From Paraphoma chrysanthemicola (taxonomy: Eukaryota > Ascomycota > Dothideomycetes > Pleosporales > Phaeosphaeriaceae): a stretch of 64,000 bases of DNA. Location of the stretch: the NCBI GenBank assembly GCA_020744225.1, contig JAGMWG010000012.1:434001-498000 (forward strand). The letters are read 5' to 3'. Numbering within the stretch: the stretch's first letter is position 1; each line of letters starts with the position of its first letter. Position numbers and translations under genes: made by a program. Below the pieces are notes generated by a model that worked only from the letters and a program-made list of their open reading frames with translations, made no database searches and was not told the origin of the DNA. Below, piece by piece: positions 21,847-33,224 of the stretch.

Positions 21847-23523
21847 TTAAGTAGTATACCTGAACCAAGGAACATTGTCAGCCAATTCTCTCTCCAGCAG
21901 CTTCTGCTCTTGCGTCAAGGATTGCGAGCCGACCTCTGTCGCAATTTTGTCACGTCGTGCATTCTCCAGCTTACACCATGTCGACATGAAGAACGTCAGG
22001 AAGAAGGCCATGCTAGAACTTGTCAGCTGGGTCTTGTAATAGTAATCAAGTCGACTGACCTCACAATGCCAATCAAGATGCTGTGACCTGTGATGTATCT
22101 TGGACCATCGCGCGAGAGATAGACATATGACGCGATGATGCCACCGCAATTACCACCCATGACTTGCATAGCAATGCCAGTTCCACGCTTGAGACTTCCG
22201 CCAATGTTACCACTGTTCCAAGCCATCCCAAGAGGGATCTGAGGGTAAATGCCGATCGCCGCCAGTACGGTGCCAGCATACTGTATACGTGGCCTTGGTG
22301 TCGCAGCAAGCATGGAGAAGCCCGCGATGGCGATGAGCTGAAAGCCCATCAAAAAGATGCCGCGCCTTCGCAATTTATCCGCGTACCAGCTTGCTGTGAT
22401 GGTGAAGAAGCATGCGCACACGTACGGCGGGACTGACATGAGCTGTGCGTCGTTGGCGGTATAGCCCATGTTCTTGATGATGGTTGGTAGGAAGAGCGCA
22501 AAGGAATAGATGGGGCAGAATCCCGCCATGCAAATCAACATGAAGATGTAGATCTTCCAGTCTTTGATAGCTTGCCACACATATTTCATGTCGAAGTCGT
22601 TCGAGAGGTGACCGTGATCAGCGCGCAGGCGGCGTTCGACTTCTTCGCGCTCATTGGGCTTGAGGAATTGGGCGCTGTACGACATTAGAACCGTCAAATT
22701 ATGATGGGAAGTTGCGAGGTCATAGGGGACTTACGTGTCGGGGTAATCATAGATGCACCAGTATGCAATTATCGATACCAGAATGCTTAGCAACCCTTCC
22801 AGGATGAAAATCCAAGCCCATGCCTGTTTGCCGCCGACTCCACTCATCTCTGCAATACCACGAGCCAAGATGCCACCAAAGGCTCCAGCCAGTGTAGCAG
22901 CTGAGAAGAATAGCGCCATGCGGAAGCCGCACTCATGGCGCACGTACCTTGAGCTATGTTAGTAGGTGATTTCTTTTGTAAATATTATTGTATTAACAAA
23001 CCACTGGCTTATGTAGTAATTGACGCCTGGGAACAGACCTCCTTCGAACACGCCGAGAAATACTCTTGTTGCCATCAAGCCTGAGTAGTTTGAAACGAAG
23101 CCCTGGCAGATCATGGCCACAGACCAAAAGAACATGATGAAGGTGAGCCAGATGGAAGGTCGGGTTCGCTTCATCATGATGTTCGACGGTATCTCAGCGG
23201 CGATGTAGAACGGGAAAAGTACAGCCAGACAATCATTGTATTGGATCCCATGGAGCTTGAGATCCTGCTCGAGGTGGTCCAGGCGAGCATTTCCGATGTT
23301 CGTGCGATCGAGGAAGCATAGCCTGTAAGAGATGTGTAAGCCACGAAGTGAGCGCGGAGGGGAGGATGATTACTCACAAGTAGATCAAAGACATGAAAGG
23401 AATGATGTGCCAGTCGAGCTTCCGCAGCAGCTTCTTGGTAGCAGCCTGGTCAAAGCCTTGCGACTCGACTTCGCCGCTTGCAACGTCGATTGCCGCCTCG
23501 TCAGGTACCTTTTTCTCCGCCAT
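21847..23523 (-). CDS. MFS transporter, allantoate permease (Dal5/ACS) family
   Basis: Five exons (23523-23378, 23322-23002, 22947-22735, 22674-22060, 22012-21847) give 486 aa with about 12 membrane helices. The ACS/Dal5 signature LLCFLDRTNIGNARLDHLEQ sits at the end of helix 1, and the A-like motif region follows (LGVFEGGLFPGVNYYISQW). A long cytosolic loop (KPNEREEVERRLRADHG) separates the halves. The family takes up organic anions such as allantoate, nicotinate, pantothenate and related carboxylates by proton symport at the plasma membrane. All four introns are canonical (47-60 nt); the last uses GTCAGT so that IVSMAFFLT reads through. An in-frame ATG further upstream (23592) is possible. 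The PhyH gene is divergent and 0.8 kb away. Confidence 0.87.
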
Positions 23524-24332
23524 GATCCTGCCGAGAAGAAATGATCGATTTCTTAGGGGATTAGGGTAAACATCAGGCACTGAGTCCCACATTAAATATT
23601 CCTCGAGGTCAGCGCTGACATCCAGCTGCAGCGCTCATGGCAGGGATACTTGTCAGATTGGTACAACACACACAGTCCAGGCCTCCTGTAATGCCTGTAT
23701 ATCTTCAAGACATTCCAGCCCTGTGGTACTCATCTTGTGCGCCATGCTCTTTTTGTTGCCATGCTCCGACGCGATGATCTTGTGCGACTGTAACTCACAT
23801 ACAACTGGTGGGCATTCTCGGTCGGCATGGATTAGCCGGCCAGACTGGAGGCCAGGGAGCCCCATCGCATTGTCTGAATCGGGATGGTGATGTTCGATAA
23901 GACATGGGAAAGGCTGAGGCTTGAGTGGTCAAGCAATGGAGCTTATGCACGACGGCTGACTTGCGTCTGGGCGTTGCATGGCGGGCCGCCTCGTCTTAGC
24001 CCGTGCCTCGGGTGTCCTCTCGATGTTCTGAACGTTTGATCACGTGTGTGTGCTGTCAATATACAGCTATGAGCAGGCTGATGTCATGACGGAGATGTGT
24101 GCAACATCTCATAATTGAGCAGGCGCGCGAGTTTGGTGGTAGACCCTGATGCGGAAGCGGCTGGCGGCTTGCGGGTTCCCCATCTCCCTGCCCCTCCTCC
24201 TTCCCCGCTCTTGGCAATCGCGCAACTCTTCAACATCGACTCAGACTGGACACATGAAGCAAGATATAGAGAAGCGATGTCTAGTAGTTGCTCGAAAGGT
24301 TCGATGCCATGACTCATTGAGGCTGGCCAACC
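23524..24332. promoter_or_regulatory. Divergent promoter MFS/PhyH
   Basis: This is 809 bp shared by two divergent genes. No gene is supported. A CACGTG-type word (gatcacgtgtg, about 24038-24048) is the only obvious candidate binding site. Confidence 0.4.
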
Positions 24333-25194
24333 ATGACGTCTACCAAGTTCCCTGAAGCAGAAGGCCGCGAATTGAGTGAATATCAACGACAATTCAAAGA
24401 AGAGGGATTCTGTATCATTCCTGACGTATTACCATCCAACAAAGCCAAAGAAGCACTCGATCGTCTTTGGAAAGCTGCCGAAGAGTCTCGTCGCCGTGGG
24501 AATGACACATACCTACCACACCTCGACCCAAACGAGAGCAATGTTCGCGTCTTCTACCTCATGGAGCTCGATGAGATCTTCCGTGACTTGATCTCTCATC
24601 CCACGGCCGTGAGTATGGTGCAAAGCCTACTCGGAGAAGACTTCTTAGTGTCGAACTTCACGGCGAATATTGCGAGGCCGGGAAGTGGGAGTATGGGCCT
24701 GCACAGCGATTTGAGTTTGCAATGTCCGGATCCTTGGGTTGCGCCTTGGGGTCTCAACGTGATTTGGTACACGACTCATCACCGACGATTGAAGTCTGAT
24801 TTGGGCAAGGCTGAATGTATACAGGTGTCTGACTGACGCGACGTTTGAGAATGGCTCAACGCTGTACATTCCAGGATCGCACAAATGGCAGTCCCGCAAC
24901 GATGTTCCCGCCAACGCCGAATCGTTGCTGATCCCTTTTGAAGCCAAGGCAGGTTCCATCATCTGCATGGAAGGCCGAATTTGGCACACCTCTGGCAAGA
25001 ATATCACCGAAGACCAAGACCGAGCGCTCCTATTTGGTGCGTACAATGCACCGTTCATCCGAGGTCAGGTGAATTGGGCTGCTGGTCTCAGCGACGAGAC
25101 GAAGAAGACGCTGAGTCCGCAGATGAGGGACTGGCTGGGCGTCGATGCCAACGCCAATGTCGGTAGGGTCAAGGGCGTAAATAAAGTATACTGA
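24333..25194 (+). CDS. PhyH-type Fe(II)/2-oxoglutarate dioxygenase
   Basis: Exons 24333-24766 and 24825-25194 give 267 aa. The metal triad is visible: H124 and D126 in MGLHSDLS, and a distal H199 in RIWHTSGKN. The Arg of DQDRALLFG is a likely 2-oxoglutarate ligand. Residues 15-30 (YQRQFKEEGFCIIPDVLPS) form the standard PhyH entry strand. The intron (GTACAC...ACAG) restores W-C-L-T-DATFENGSTLYIPGSHKW, the conserved product-loop segment. Enzymes of this family hydroxylate lipids, acids or secondary metabolites; the substrate cannot be told from sequence. The divergent neighbour is an organic-anion permease, so the pair may import and oxidise one compound. Confidence 0.87.
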
Positions 25195-25323
25195 TGTTCT
25201 TCGTTCGTAAGCTCTGCAACGACATCCACTTACATGCAGGAGGGGCTAAAGTTATGGTCATTATGTCATTAATGCATTACGCCAAGAGGTGCCTTCCAGG
25301 ACACATTATTCCATACCCACTTC

Positions 25324-26354
25324 TCAGACCATTCTTGTCGGCTGTATTGGCTGCATCGTCCAATCCGCAGCGGCGTCCTCATCATATCTTCTCTCAAACG
25401 CGCTCTTAACATTCGGCACCATTTCCACTCTCTCGGCGCTCTTCACTCTTCTTTGCTCCTGCTCCTCCAAAAGCACCTTCTTCACGTTGCGCATCTTGAT
25501 GTAGATCCAAATGCCCAGCACGACCGTGATCAACCCCACAATACCGAACATGACCGTCTTGATCATGTTGTCCTTGTTGCTTCCGTTGTTTTGCACCAGC
25601 AAAACACCCAAGTAGACTAGCACGACCTGCTTCGGCAACGATAGAAACGTCGATACGAAGAAATGCCAGAATTTGACGTCGCAGGTTGAAAACACGGCGG
25701 TCGAGAAATGCGATGGCACGGCAGACAGTCGAATGATGAGGACAATCCAGAATCCGCCGTCGCGCGTAAGCCGCGCGAGAGCGCCATAGTTGAGGTTTTT
25801 GCGCTCGAGCTCCTGCGCTTTGCGACGGAATAGGAACTTGAAAGCGAACCAGGTGCCGATTTCGCCGATGAAAGTGCCTGCTGCGACGATTGCGAAACCG
25901 ATCCAAAGGCCGTAGATGACACCGCACAGTAGCGCGATAATTTCATGGCCGAACAGTGGAGGGAAAGAAATGACAAAAAGGATGGCGATGGGAATGAGCC
26001 AGCCTGCTGGCAAATCGCGCACTTTTTCTGAAAATGGTAGTAATTTCTGCGCGATCAATGTTAGACTCGTGTCAATGAACCCGGGGTGTTGGGGATTTTA
26101 CCTCAACGACTTGGTCGTGATATATTGTGATCAGGATTGTCGCGACGAGAATCCCAATTCCGATAATATGCCAAGCTGGCGCGTGTCAGCAGGAGCGAGT
26201 CGAGTCGAAAAAGTAACAACTTACGGATGTACTTTGGGCTCAAGAAGATCTTCTTCCAATTTATCGGCCTGTACTCTGTCTCTTCTGGCGCAGTCGTCTT
26301 TTGCCCCCTCATCGCCTCCATCTCGACGTCGACCTCGCGTTTCTTAAACCACAT
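25324..26354 (-). CDS. tvp38: Golgi membrane protein Tvp38 (VTT/TMEM64 family)
   Basis: Exons 26354-26225, 26175-26102 and 26046-25324 give 308 aa. The first cytosolic part (TEYRPINWKKIFLSPKYIPW) leads into a membrane helix (HIIGIGILVATILITIY). The VTT domain follows: FPPLFGHEIIALLCGVIYG, the FKFLFRRKAQELE loop, and RLSAVPSHFSTAVFSTC. One more helix and a charged tail follow. VTT proteins are thought to act as lipid scramblases, and Tvp38 resides in late Golgi vesicles. The introns are 49 and 55 nt and canonical. Length and topology match fungal Tvp38 as I recall it. Confidence 0.87.
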
Positions 26355-27474
26355 CGTGGCGTTCGTTCACGTCCTTGTTTGTTATGGCAATCGCAATGCA
26401 CGCGTGTCGCTAAATCCAGGTATGCTAAGAGTGAGGCACAGTTAACAGCGCGCGAAAGGTGATGGAAGCGGCAACAGTCTTCCCAAATACGTTGCAGGTG
26501 GCAGAAGAAAAGGGAGTCGTGGTGTCTCGTAAATCGCCGCTGAAACCGGCATAGCCACAACCGTAATTGATCGCAGAGCCAATCAGCGGGCCGTGACAAT
26601 TTGTTAAGCTGAGACGCCGGCGCCGAGACTGGGCGCTTGCGGGGCGCCGTTTGCAAAACCTATCACGCTTCTGGACTGAGGTGTGCATCATTTCCTAGAA
26701 CACGGGGACGCGTGTATGGTGGAGGTGTTTTGCGCGCATCCCTTGCGTTGCCCGTTGCGATACAAGTGTGTTGGACTTGGTAACGGCGAGATTATGCAAT
26801 AGAGATTTGCGGCGACAGCATCGAAACACGCCCGAAAACATCGTCCGGTGTCGTCCGACTGCTGGCTGGCTGAATGCCATTGCCATCTGTACACTCGTTG
26901 CGCTCGTTGCGCTCGACAATTTGTTCCGCTATGACCAGTTGCGCTTCCCGTGGCTGGACACGATCGTGCCCCACGCACTCACATTCTCGTAGTCGGTGCC
27001 GAGAGCGTGGGCTCCAAAGCATGAGTTTCGTCACCGTGTCGACCCAGGGATGAACGCGATCGGAATGAGGGTTGCTCCTGGTAGCCAAAAACCCCATGGC
27101 TCCGCATGATCTGGTCAAGGTTACCCATCACCTTTCCCTCCCCTCCAAGCCGCCCTTTCCAGGAACTCCGACCTCGTTCTCATAATATATCCTAAGTTGC
27201 AGCAACGCGCTCCCTGCCAAGACCTAGATGGAAAGCGCGACAACGCGACGTCACGTGCTGCGACACGCGTGACATCACGGCTGCACATGTGCGGCGCGAC
27301 TGGTGCCTGGTGGAACTTTAGCGAATTAACGTTCATTCACCATTCGGCACAACAAAGATGCTCCGGCAGTCCTCAGCCAAGATGCGAGCTATATATTGCA
27401 TTCATCCCGCCGTTGCATGAGGTCGCTCCCTGCTCCCTTTCCCTCTTTCCAGACTTCGCTCTCCCGACGTGGCC
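26355..27474. promoter_or_regulatory. Divergent promoter tvp38/RING-YEATS
   Basis: This is 1.1 kb without a supported gene. Upstream of the RING-YEATS gene lie a GACGTCACGTG composite (27248-27258; CRE-like plus E-box half) and a TATATATT box near 27390-27397, about 80 bp before the start codon. Confidence 0.45.
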
Positions 27475-28496
27475 ATGGCCGAAGCAGAAGCACCCATCGA
27501 AGAAGTAGCGCATGACGACCTCTGTCCGGTATGCGCCTTTTCCGGAGACAACAAGGCTATTTGCTCATGTTCCTAGATCTGCCAACTTCTGCTCTTCACG
27601 CCTGTTCGAACACAATGCAACCACCTTCTTTGTGCATCATGTATGGCACAGTGGGCGGATGTGTCGTCCACGAACCAAATCGAGCATTCAAGCCTAGACG
27701 TCAATCTCACCGACTTCGACCCTAATTACGACCCGACCTATGACCTCGAAGCAAATTGCCCAATGTGCAGGACGCACACAACTGCTTCGCCTGATGGGGC
27801 TCTCGCCAAGCGACTAGAGACGAAGTACCCCACCACATATGCGGAGAGGAGGGTGGAAGAGGAGGTGGAGCGTGGTGCTCGACCCGGGCAAGATGGCGTG
27901 GAGGGAGTCATGATGCTGGTAGGCAACAAGCATCGTCTCGTGCGGGGCGCCGACGACGACAACCAGCACGACTGGACTTTCTTCGTCCGCATATCGCGGC
28001 CAGAGCTTGTGGAGGAAGTACGCATCAATCTAGTATGAAGCGAGATGTTCATGGCGTGACAAGTCTTGCTGACCTGCAACAGCATCCTACTTTCCGTCCT
28101 CCACGGCTCGTCCTGCGAAATGCGCCCTACGAGGTGCGTCGACTTGGTTGGGGATGGTTCACAATCGAAGCCGAAATCATACTCAAGGAGCCTTACAAGT
28201 GGATTGTTGAGAATGGTCGCGCAACTCAACGAGGCCTGGAATTGACATGGCTGCTGGACTTTGAAGGACGAGGTCGCCAGGGTCGCGTGAAGGGCAGAGT
28301 GAAGAAAATCGAAGAGGATGTCTTGGCAACCGAACGCGCAACGAGAAGTTCACCTGTGCGTTGGCCACACATGGACGATAACGACGATGAAGATGATGAG
28401 GATGATGAAGACTACACGGAAAATAACGACCTCGAAAGCGCGTCCGACATGGAAGAGGAGGACGTCAGCGAGTACGTCAACACACCCCAGAGGTGA
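27475..28496 (+). CDS. RING finger-YEATS domain fusion protein
   Basis: Exons 27475-27528, 27577-28032 and 28083-28496 give 307 aa. A RING lies at residues 17-82: C17-x2-C20, C32-x-H34-x2-C37-x2-C40, then a 38-residue acidic insertion before C79-x2-C82. Residues about 124-240 read as a YEATS domain: HDWTFFVRISRPELVEEVRI, LHPTF (171-174 is HPTF), APYEVRRLGWGWF (W193 and F196) and EIILKEPYKW. In AF9-type YEATS readers the LHxSF His/Phe and the GYxGF aromatics form the acyl-lysine pocket; here LHPTF and GWGWF occupy those places. The end is a long Asp/Glu tail. It is probably a chromatin-targeted ubiquitin ligase. The 48-nt first intron is required to give DLCPICQ. Confidence 0.82.
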
Positions 28497-28715
28497 CGAA
28501 GCCGATGCGTTGAAATCTATGTGTGCAGTATATGTCTGCTGAATCATGAAGCTTGCGTGGTCCACGATTTAGCTCTCCTGCTTCACTTACCTTAGTGAAA
28601 ATACGCGTGATGTTGGCCTCTACCCGAGACTGAAGCCAAGGGGTTGTGAGTCTATCGAGGATCGTTTAAGATGCACCAGAGACTGTCTCGCCTTTTAGCC
28701 AAATCTGACAGTATT

Positions 28716-29635
28716 TCATGAACGCGCAGCTTGTAATTCAGCTTTATACCAAGCCTGGATTGCCCGAACATCATAGCTCAATGCTACCGTATCGAAAATT
28801 TTGAGATGTTCTTTGCACAACGCTCCATCATTTGAAAGACGACCAACCCATTTACCATGCCTTCTGGCTGCATCCACAATCTTCTCGATAGCGCCAACAA
28901 ACTCTGGCTCGCTGCCCTGCGCAGGAACATAGCCAAGGATTGAAAGGGCAAGGTCATTTGGCCCAATGAAAACCATGTCTTTTTACACATCAGCCATACT
29001 CGCCCTACAACTGGGACTTTGAAGTACTTACCAACACCGTGCACACTGCAAATAGCATCAACATTATCGACGCCTTCTCTCGTCTCTATCTGGAGACACG
29101 TAAGGATCGTCTCGTTTGCAGTCTTCATATACGTTGGAAAATCCGTCCCATGCGCCATGGCCGGAAAAGCGGAGCCTTGCCCTCGAAGTCCTTCAGGCGG
29201 GAATTTTGCGTGTGAAACAACAGCTCTGGCTTCCTCGGCAGTGTTTATTTGAGGTACGACAATGCCGCTGTTATTACATTAACACTGGCCGTCTTGAGAA
29301 GGTGCCTGGATTGCTTACTGTGCGCCCGCGTCCAGGGCTTGCTTGATCAAGTCTGCATGTGGCCCTCTCACACGAACAAGAGGCGATACACCTAGCGCAG
29401 CAATGGCGGCTGTTGAGCTGTGCATAGAATCGTCGCTGATGTAGCCATGCTCGCAGTCGATAATGATGCCCTTGTTGATCATTAGTACAAGTTCATATCG
29501 AATGTGAAAATTGCTCACGTCGACGCCAGTCTGAGCTACGACTTGTGCTGTGCGGAAGGATGGGAGACCTAAGAAGGTCATGATGGGTTTCGAGCCGGCG
29601 CGGAGAGCGTTGAGGAGGCGGAGGTGTGGATTCAT
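28716..29635 (-). CDS. HpcH/HpaI aldolase family protein
   Basis: Exons 29635-29519, 29470-29319, 29267-29032 and 28978-28716 give 255 aa, normal for this TIM-barrel class II aldolase family. Visible motifs: GVDGIIIDCEHGYISDDSM (barrel strand with the acid and His), SPLVRVRGP (the Arg that binds pyruvate enolate), GIVVPQINTAEEA, and CLQIETREGVDNVD followed by DMVFIGPNDLALSILGY (Glu and Asp metal ligands). The reaction is reversible retro-aldol cleavage of 2-keto-3-deoxy or 4-hydroxy-2-oxo acids to pyruvate and an aldehyde. The first intron is 48 nt with no stop, so an unspliced form would also read through. It is divergent from the hydrolase gene and probably part of the catabolic cluster. 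Confidence 0.87.
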
Positions 29636-30237
29636 CGTAAAGGTTCTTCTTCTCAGACCGAGTACTTTGAAGGTTCACGGCTAACGCAACTATATAGTCG
29701 ACGCGATACTTCAAATGCGGCTTTAAATTTTTTAAAATCACACTATGCAGGCGATCTCGGAAGGAAATATGTAGCCAGGTAGAGGAAGTAGAGACATAGT
29801 CAAAGACTGAGAGGTAAAGACAACGAACGATCGTGAGTCGTCGGGAACTGTACATCTTGCCGTGAGCGTTCCAGGTAGTCAGTAAAACTTGTTAAAAAGC
29901 CGACCTAAACAGGGAACAAAAGCTACAAGGTTGCGACCGAATTAACGCCTGTCTAGGTCTGAAGAGATTTGATGTATCGGTTAAGAGTGGTGCTTCTGAC
30001 AATTTGACTATTGCAAATCCGTTGCACGCAATGGTAGCACGATGGCGTGACTCCGATTGGACAAGCCTGTCGGCCAAATGTGTTTTTGCCGATGCCACCA
30101 GACGGCGAACTAGCATTCCGCCGAGTACGTACCAGTCATCCTCTCAACCACTTGTCAAAATCTACAGCTACTCAAATGGCCAACAAAAACCAGATCCACC
30201 GCATTGAACTTCTCTCGTCTATGCCACAGTCCTTCAG
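29636..30237. promoter_or_regulatory. Divergent promoter aldolase/hydrolase
   Basis: This 602-bp spacer lies between two divergent genes of the presumed catabolic cluster. A shared promoter would allow co-regulation. No clear binding site stands out. Confidence 0.4.
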
Positions 30238-31044
30238 ATGGCACTCACGTACGAAACAATCCCACTCGAGGTTGAGGGCGTAAAGCTCAACATATCCACC
30301 TTCCACAAACTCAACTCCAAACCACCAATCCTCTTCCTCCACGGCTTTGGATCCTGCAAAGAAGACCTCGCCGACATTTACATCCACCCTAGCCTACAAC
30401 AATATGGCTACCTCGCCTACGATGCCCCCGGATGCGGGCACACACAATCCTCAGACCTCTCGCGCACATCTATCCCCTTCCTCGTAGCCACAGCCGAAGC
30501 CATCCTCTCACACTTTAATGTCTCACAGTTCCATCTCATGGGCCACTCCATGGGCGGTCTTACGGCACTTCTCCTCGCCCATCGCCACCCAGATCGAGTA
30601 CTGAGTTTTGTTGATATCAAAGGGAATCTCGCTCCCGAAGACTGTTTCCTCAGCAGGCAGATCTTTTCCTTCCCGGCTTCCGACCCCGATGCGTTTTTAG
30701 ACGCATTTATCGACCGGATTCGCGGCACGCCGTCGTATTCCAATGCACTGTATGCGTCGACTCTGCGTGCGCGCGTGCGTGTTGGGGCCGTGCGGCCGAT
30801 TTTTGAATCCATGGTCAAGTTATCTGATGAAGGGGATTTGCTGGGCTGGTTTTTGGGGTTGAGGTGTTCGAAGATGTTCATGTATGGTGAGGAGAATGCC
30901 GGATTGAGTTATTTGGCCAAGTTGGAGCGGGAAGGGGTTGAGTTGGCGGAGATTGAGAGGAGTGGGCATTTTCCTATGTATTCGAATCCGGTGGAGATGT
31001 GGAAGCGGATAACGGGTTTTTTGGAGAAGGTTGGAAGGGAATGA
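30238..31044 (+). CDS. Alpha/beta hydrolase
   Basis: This is a single exon of 268 aa. The oxyanion strand is PPILFLHGFGSCKEDL (HGFG). The nucleophile elbow is LMGHSMGGLTALLLA (GHSMG). The acid is likely the Glu or Asp of MYGEENAGL, and the catalytic His sits in RSGHFPMYSNPVEMW. These are the features of a soluble esterase or C-C hydrolase of the epoxide-hydrolase/meta-cleavage hydrolase superfamily. There is no signal peptide, so it is probably cytosolic. Next to two pyruvate-type aldolases and aminotransferases, a role in cleaving an ester, lactone or ring-cleavage product is plausible, but the substrate is unknown. Confidence 0.82.
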   Translation: MALTYETIPLEVEGVKLNISTFHKLNSKPPILFLHGFGSCKEDLADIYIHPSLQQYGYLAYDAPGCGHTQSSDLSRTSIPFLVATAEAILSHFNVSQFHLMGHSMGGLTALLLAHRHPDRVLSFVDIKGNLAPEDCFLSRQIFSFPASDPDAFLDAFIDRIRGTPSYSNALYASTLRARVRVGAVRPIFESMVKLSDEGDLLGWFLGLRCSKMFMYGEENAGLSYLAKLEREGVELAEIERSGHFPMYSNPVEMWKRITGFLEKVGRE

Positions 31045-31215
31045 GGTGAGAGGTAGCTGATTTGCTGTTATTGAGCAGTATCGAGTTTTTTGTGTTCGGG
31101 TTTTTCGTTTGAGATGTAGAGATTGTTTCCTGGCTAGACTACCAAGTTGAGTTCTTGTAGTAGCGACGATCGATCCATTCAGCTACTTGCGTATTTAATA
31201 TCCTACCGCAAAATC

Positions 31216-32549
31216 TCACCCCCCCCTAATAGCCTCATCCTTATTCCTCCGTCCAACAATATCCCCAATTGCCTTCGCCACATACCTAACATTGCCTTCG
31301 TTCAACCCGCACAAGCTCGCTCTCCCACTTTCCAATAGATAAACTCCGCACTCCTCTCTCAGTCTCTCGACCTCCTTCTTCCCCAGTCCCAGATAGCTGA
31401 ACATTCCAATCTGGTTCTCGATAAAGCCCCACTCACCTTGTACGTTTTCAAGTTCCAGTTTCTCTCTCAAGCATTTCCGCATATATATAATACGAGAACT
31501 CATAGTCATCAAGTCGGCTTTCCATTTTGCAACAAGGGATGGAGAAGACAGAATCGCGGATACGATTGCCGCACCGTATCGTGGGGGATTAGAGTACTCT
31601 GCACGTGCGAGAGACATCAGTGCGGATTTCGCACCAGCGGTATCAGTGCCCTGTGGTGCGACGATGTGTAGAGCACCGACGCGCTCGCCGTAGAGTCCGA
31701 AGTTTTTAGAGAACGATTGCGCAACACAGACTCCCGGGCACGAAGCGCTGGCGTCGGGACCGAGAATGAGGGTTTGCACAAAGTGCCGGATTGCCCAAGC
31801 ATCGGCGTCGACGTCGCCCGTTGCAAACCCCTGGTATGCGGAATCGAAGAGGACACAGGTGTTCTTGCGTTTACACAGTTGGGCAATTTGTCTCCATTGA
31901 GAGTGGGAGAGATCGACGCCGGTGGGATTGTGTGCGCATGCTTGGAGAATAATGATGTCGTTTGGTTGTGCGGCTTCAAGAACACGTAGCATGCCTGGCA
32001 TATCTACACCTCGTGTTTCAGCGTCGTAGTATGGATACTCGATGCGCGGGATGCCGGTCTGGTCCCAGATACCGTGGTGATTGATCCATGTTGGATTGGG
32101 GATAAAAACACGACCAGGACGTAGGTTGAGCGCGAGGAAAAGTGCAAGGAGGTGATTTGAGCCTGTGCCCGAGACGGTATGAATGGATACGATAGACCTA
32201 TCAAGCGTAGAAGCCAGATTGGAACCGAAGGTGAGCATCGTTGCTTGATCTATCAGGGTGGAAGACCCCGCTATGCCAAGGTACTCGTGGGTTTCGGTGG
32301 TGCTGAGGCGAACTTTTGCCTGGGGTGGGGTTAGTGGATGTTGTGAGATGCAGTGGTGAAATTAGAACTGAGGAAAGTGCTACGAACTTGCTGAACGCTT
32401 GGAAGAATCCATGGCTCTCCATTCTCGTCACGATATGCCCCTGCGATCAAGGAAACTTTTCCCGGGCGTGGGTCGGCGTCAAAAGAGGCCATGAGTCCAA
32501 AAGCCGCGTCTGCGGGAGTAGCTGATAGATCCAAGTATTGTTTCGACAT
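31216..32549 (-). CDS. Class I aminotransferase, aspartate aminotransferase-like
   Basis: Exons 32549-32388 and 32319-31216 give 421 aa. The N-terminus PADAAFGLMASFDADPRPGK and the SLIAGAYRDENGEPW segment are typical of the aspartate aminotransferase branch. Further signatures are HTVSGTGSNHLLALFL, PNPTWINHHGIW, QACAHNPTGVDLSHSQW and FDSAYQGFATGD. The PLP lysine lies in SFSKNFGLYGERVG. The substrate-carboxylate Arg segment is GRASLCGLNEGNVRYVA. It transfers an amino group between aspartate or a similar acid and 2-oxoglutarate. No mitochondrial targeting peptide is evident. It is divergent from the double RraA gene, and an RraA-type aldolase can release oxaloacetate, a substrate of this enzyme class. 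Confidence 0.87.
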
Positions 32550-33224
32550 CGCTCGGGAATGGCTTTAGGCGTAGGGAATCTACATGTGAGAAGCATTCAA
32601 TGTGGCTATTTGTGCAAATATGGGAACATCTAGTCGTACCTTCTCGACGCAGGTGCACCGCGGCTACAAACAATTTACACCGAAGCATGTTGACGGCACC
32701 CACAAAGTCCTTGGTTGCCGTGGGGTCTAATCTGCAAAGAGCAGGTATAACGAGCAGTACCACTAAGATTCTTGTAGGTCTAACCAAAAGTCCGAAGCTT
32801 CTACGAACCTCGTGATGATTTGTAGTTGGCATAGTCTTACTAGCCGCCGATTGGCTGAGCAGCGTAATACTGTGGCCGACCAACGAGGCCAAGACGGCAG
32901 CATCAAAAACACAACACCTATGTTGATCGCCGTCGGATTCAGACCTGGGCCCAGAAAATGACGTGATATAAATCCCAGCTGACAAATACGACTTGTTGCT
33001 GAATGCGGCGTGTGTTTCGTCTCGCCGACTGGATCGCGGCGAACAATTCCCAACGCCGAAGGGATTAGCGGCATGGCTACAGTCCGTCGTTTCGAGGTGG
33101 TGTGCATAAATTATCCAACAATTCGTCAGTGGAAATCATGATCTATGACCTCAAAGTCTGTCTCAATCTTCTGCTTTTGCTGGCGCCACCTTTTTTCTAC
33201 CATCCGCCCCATATTAAGTTCAAC
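32550..33224. promoter_or_regulatory. Divergent promoter aminotransferase/double-RraA gene
   Basis: This is 675 bp between two divergent cluster genes. ATTGG (an inverted CCAAT) occurs at about 32858. An in-frame ATG at 33138 would add a 29-residue hydrophobic extension to the next gene if used. Confidence 0.4.
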
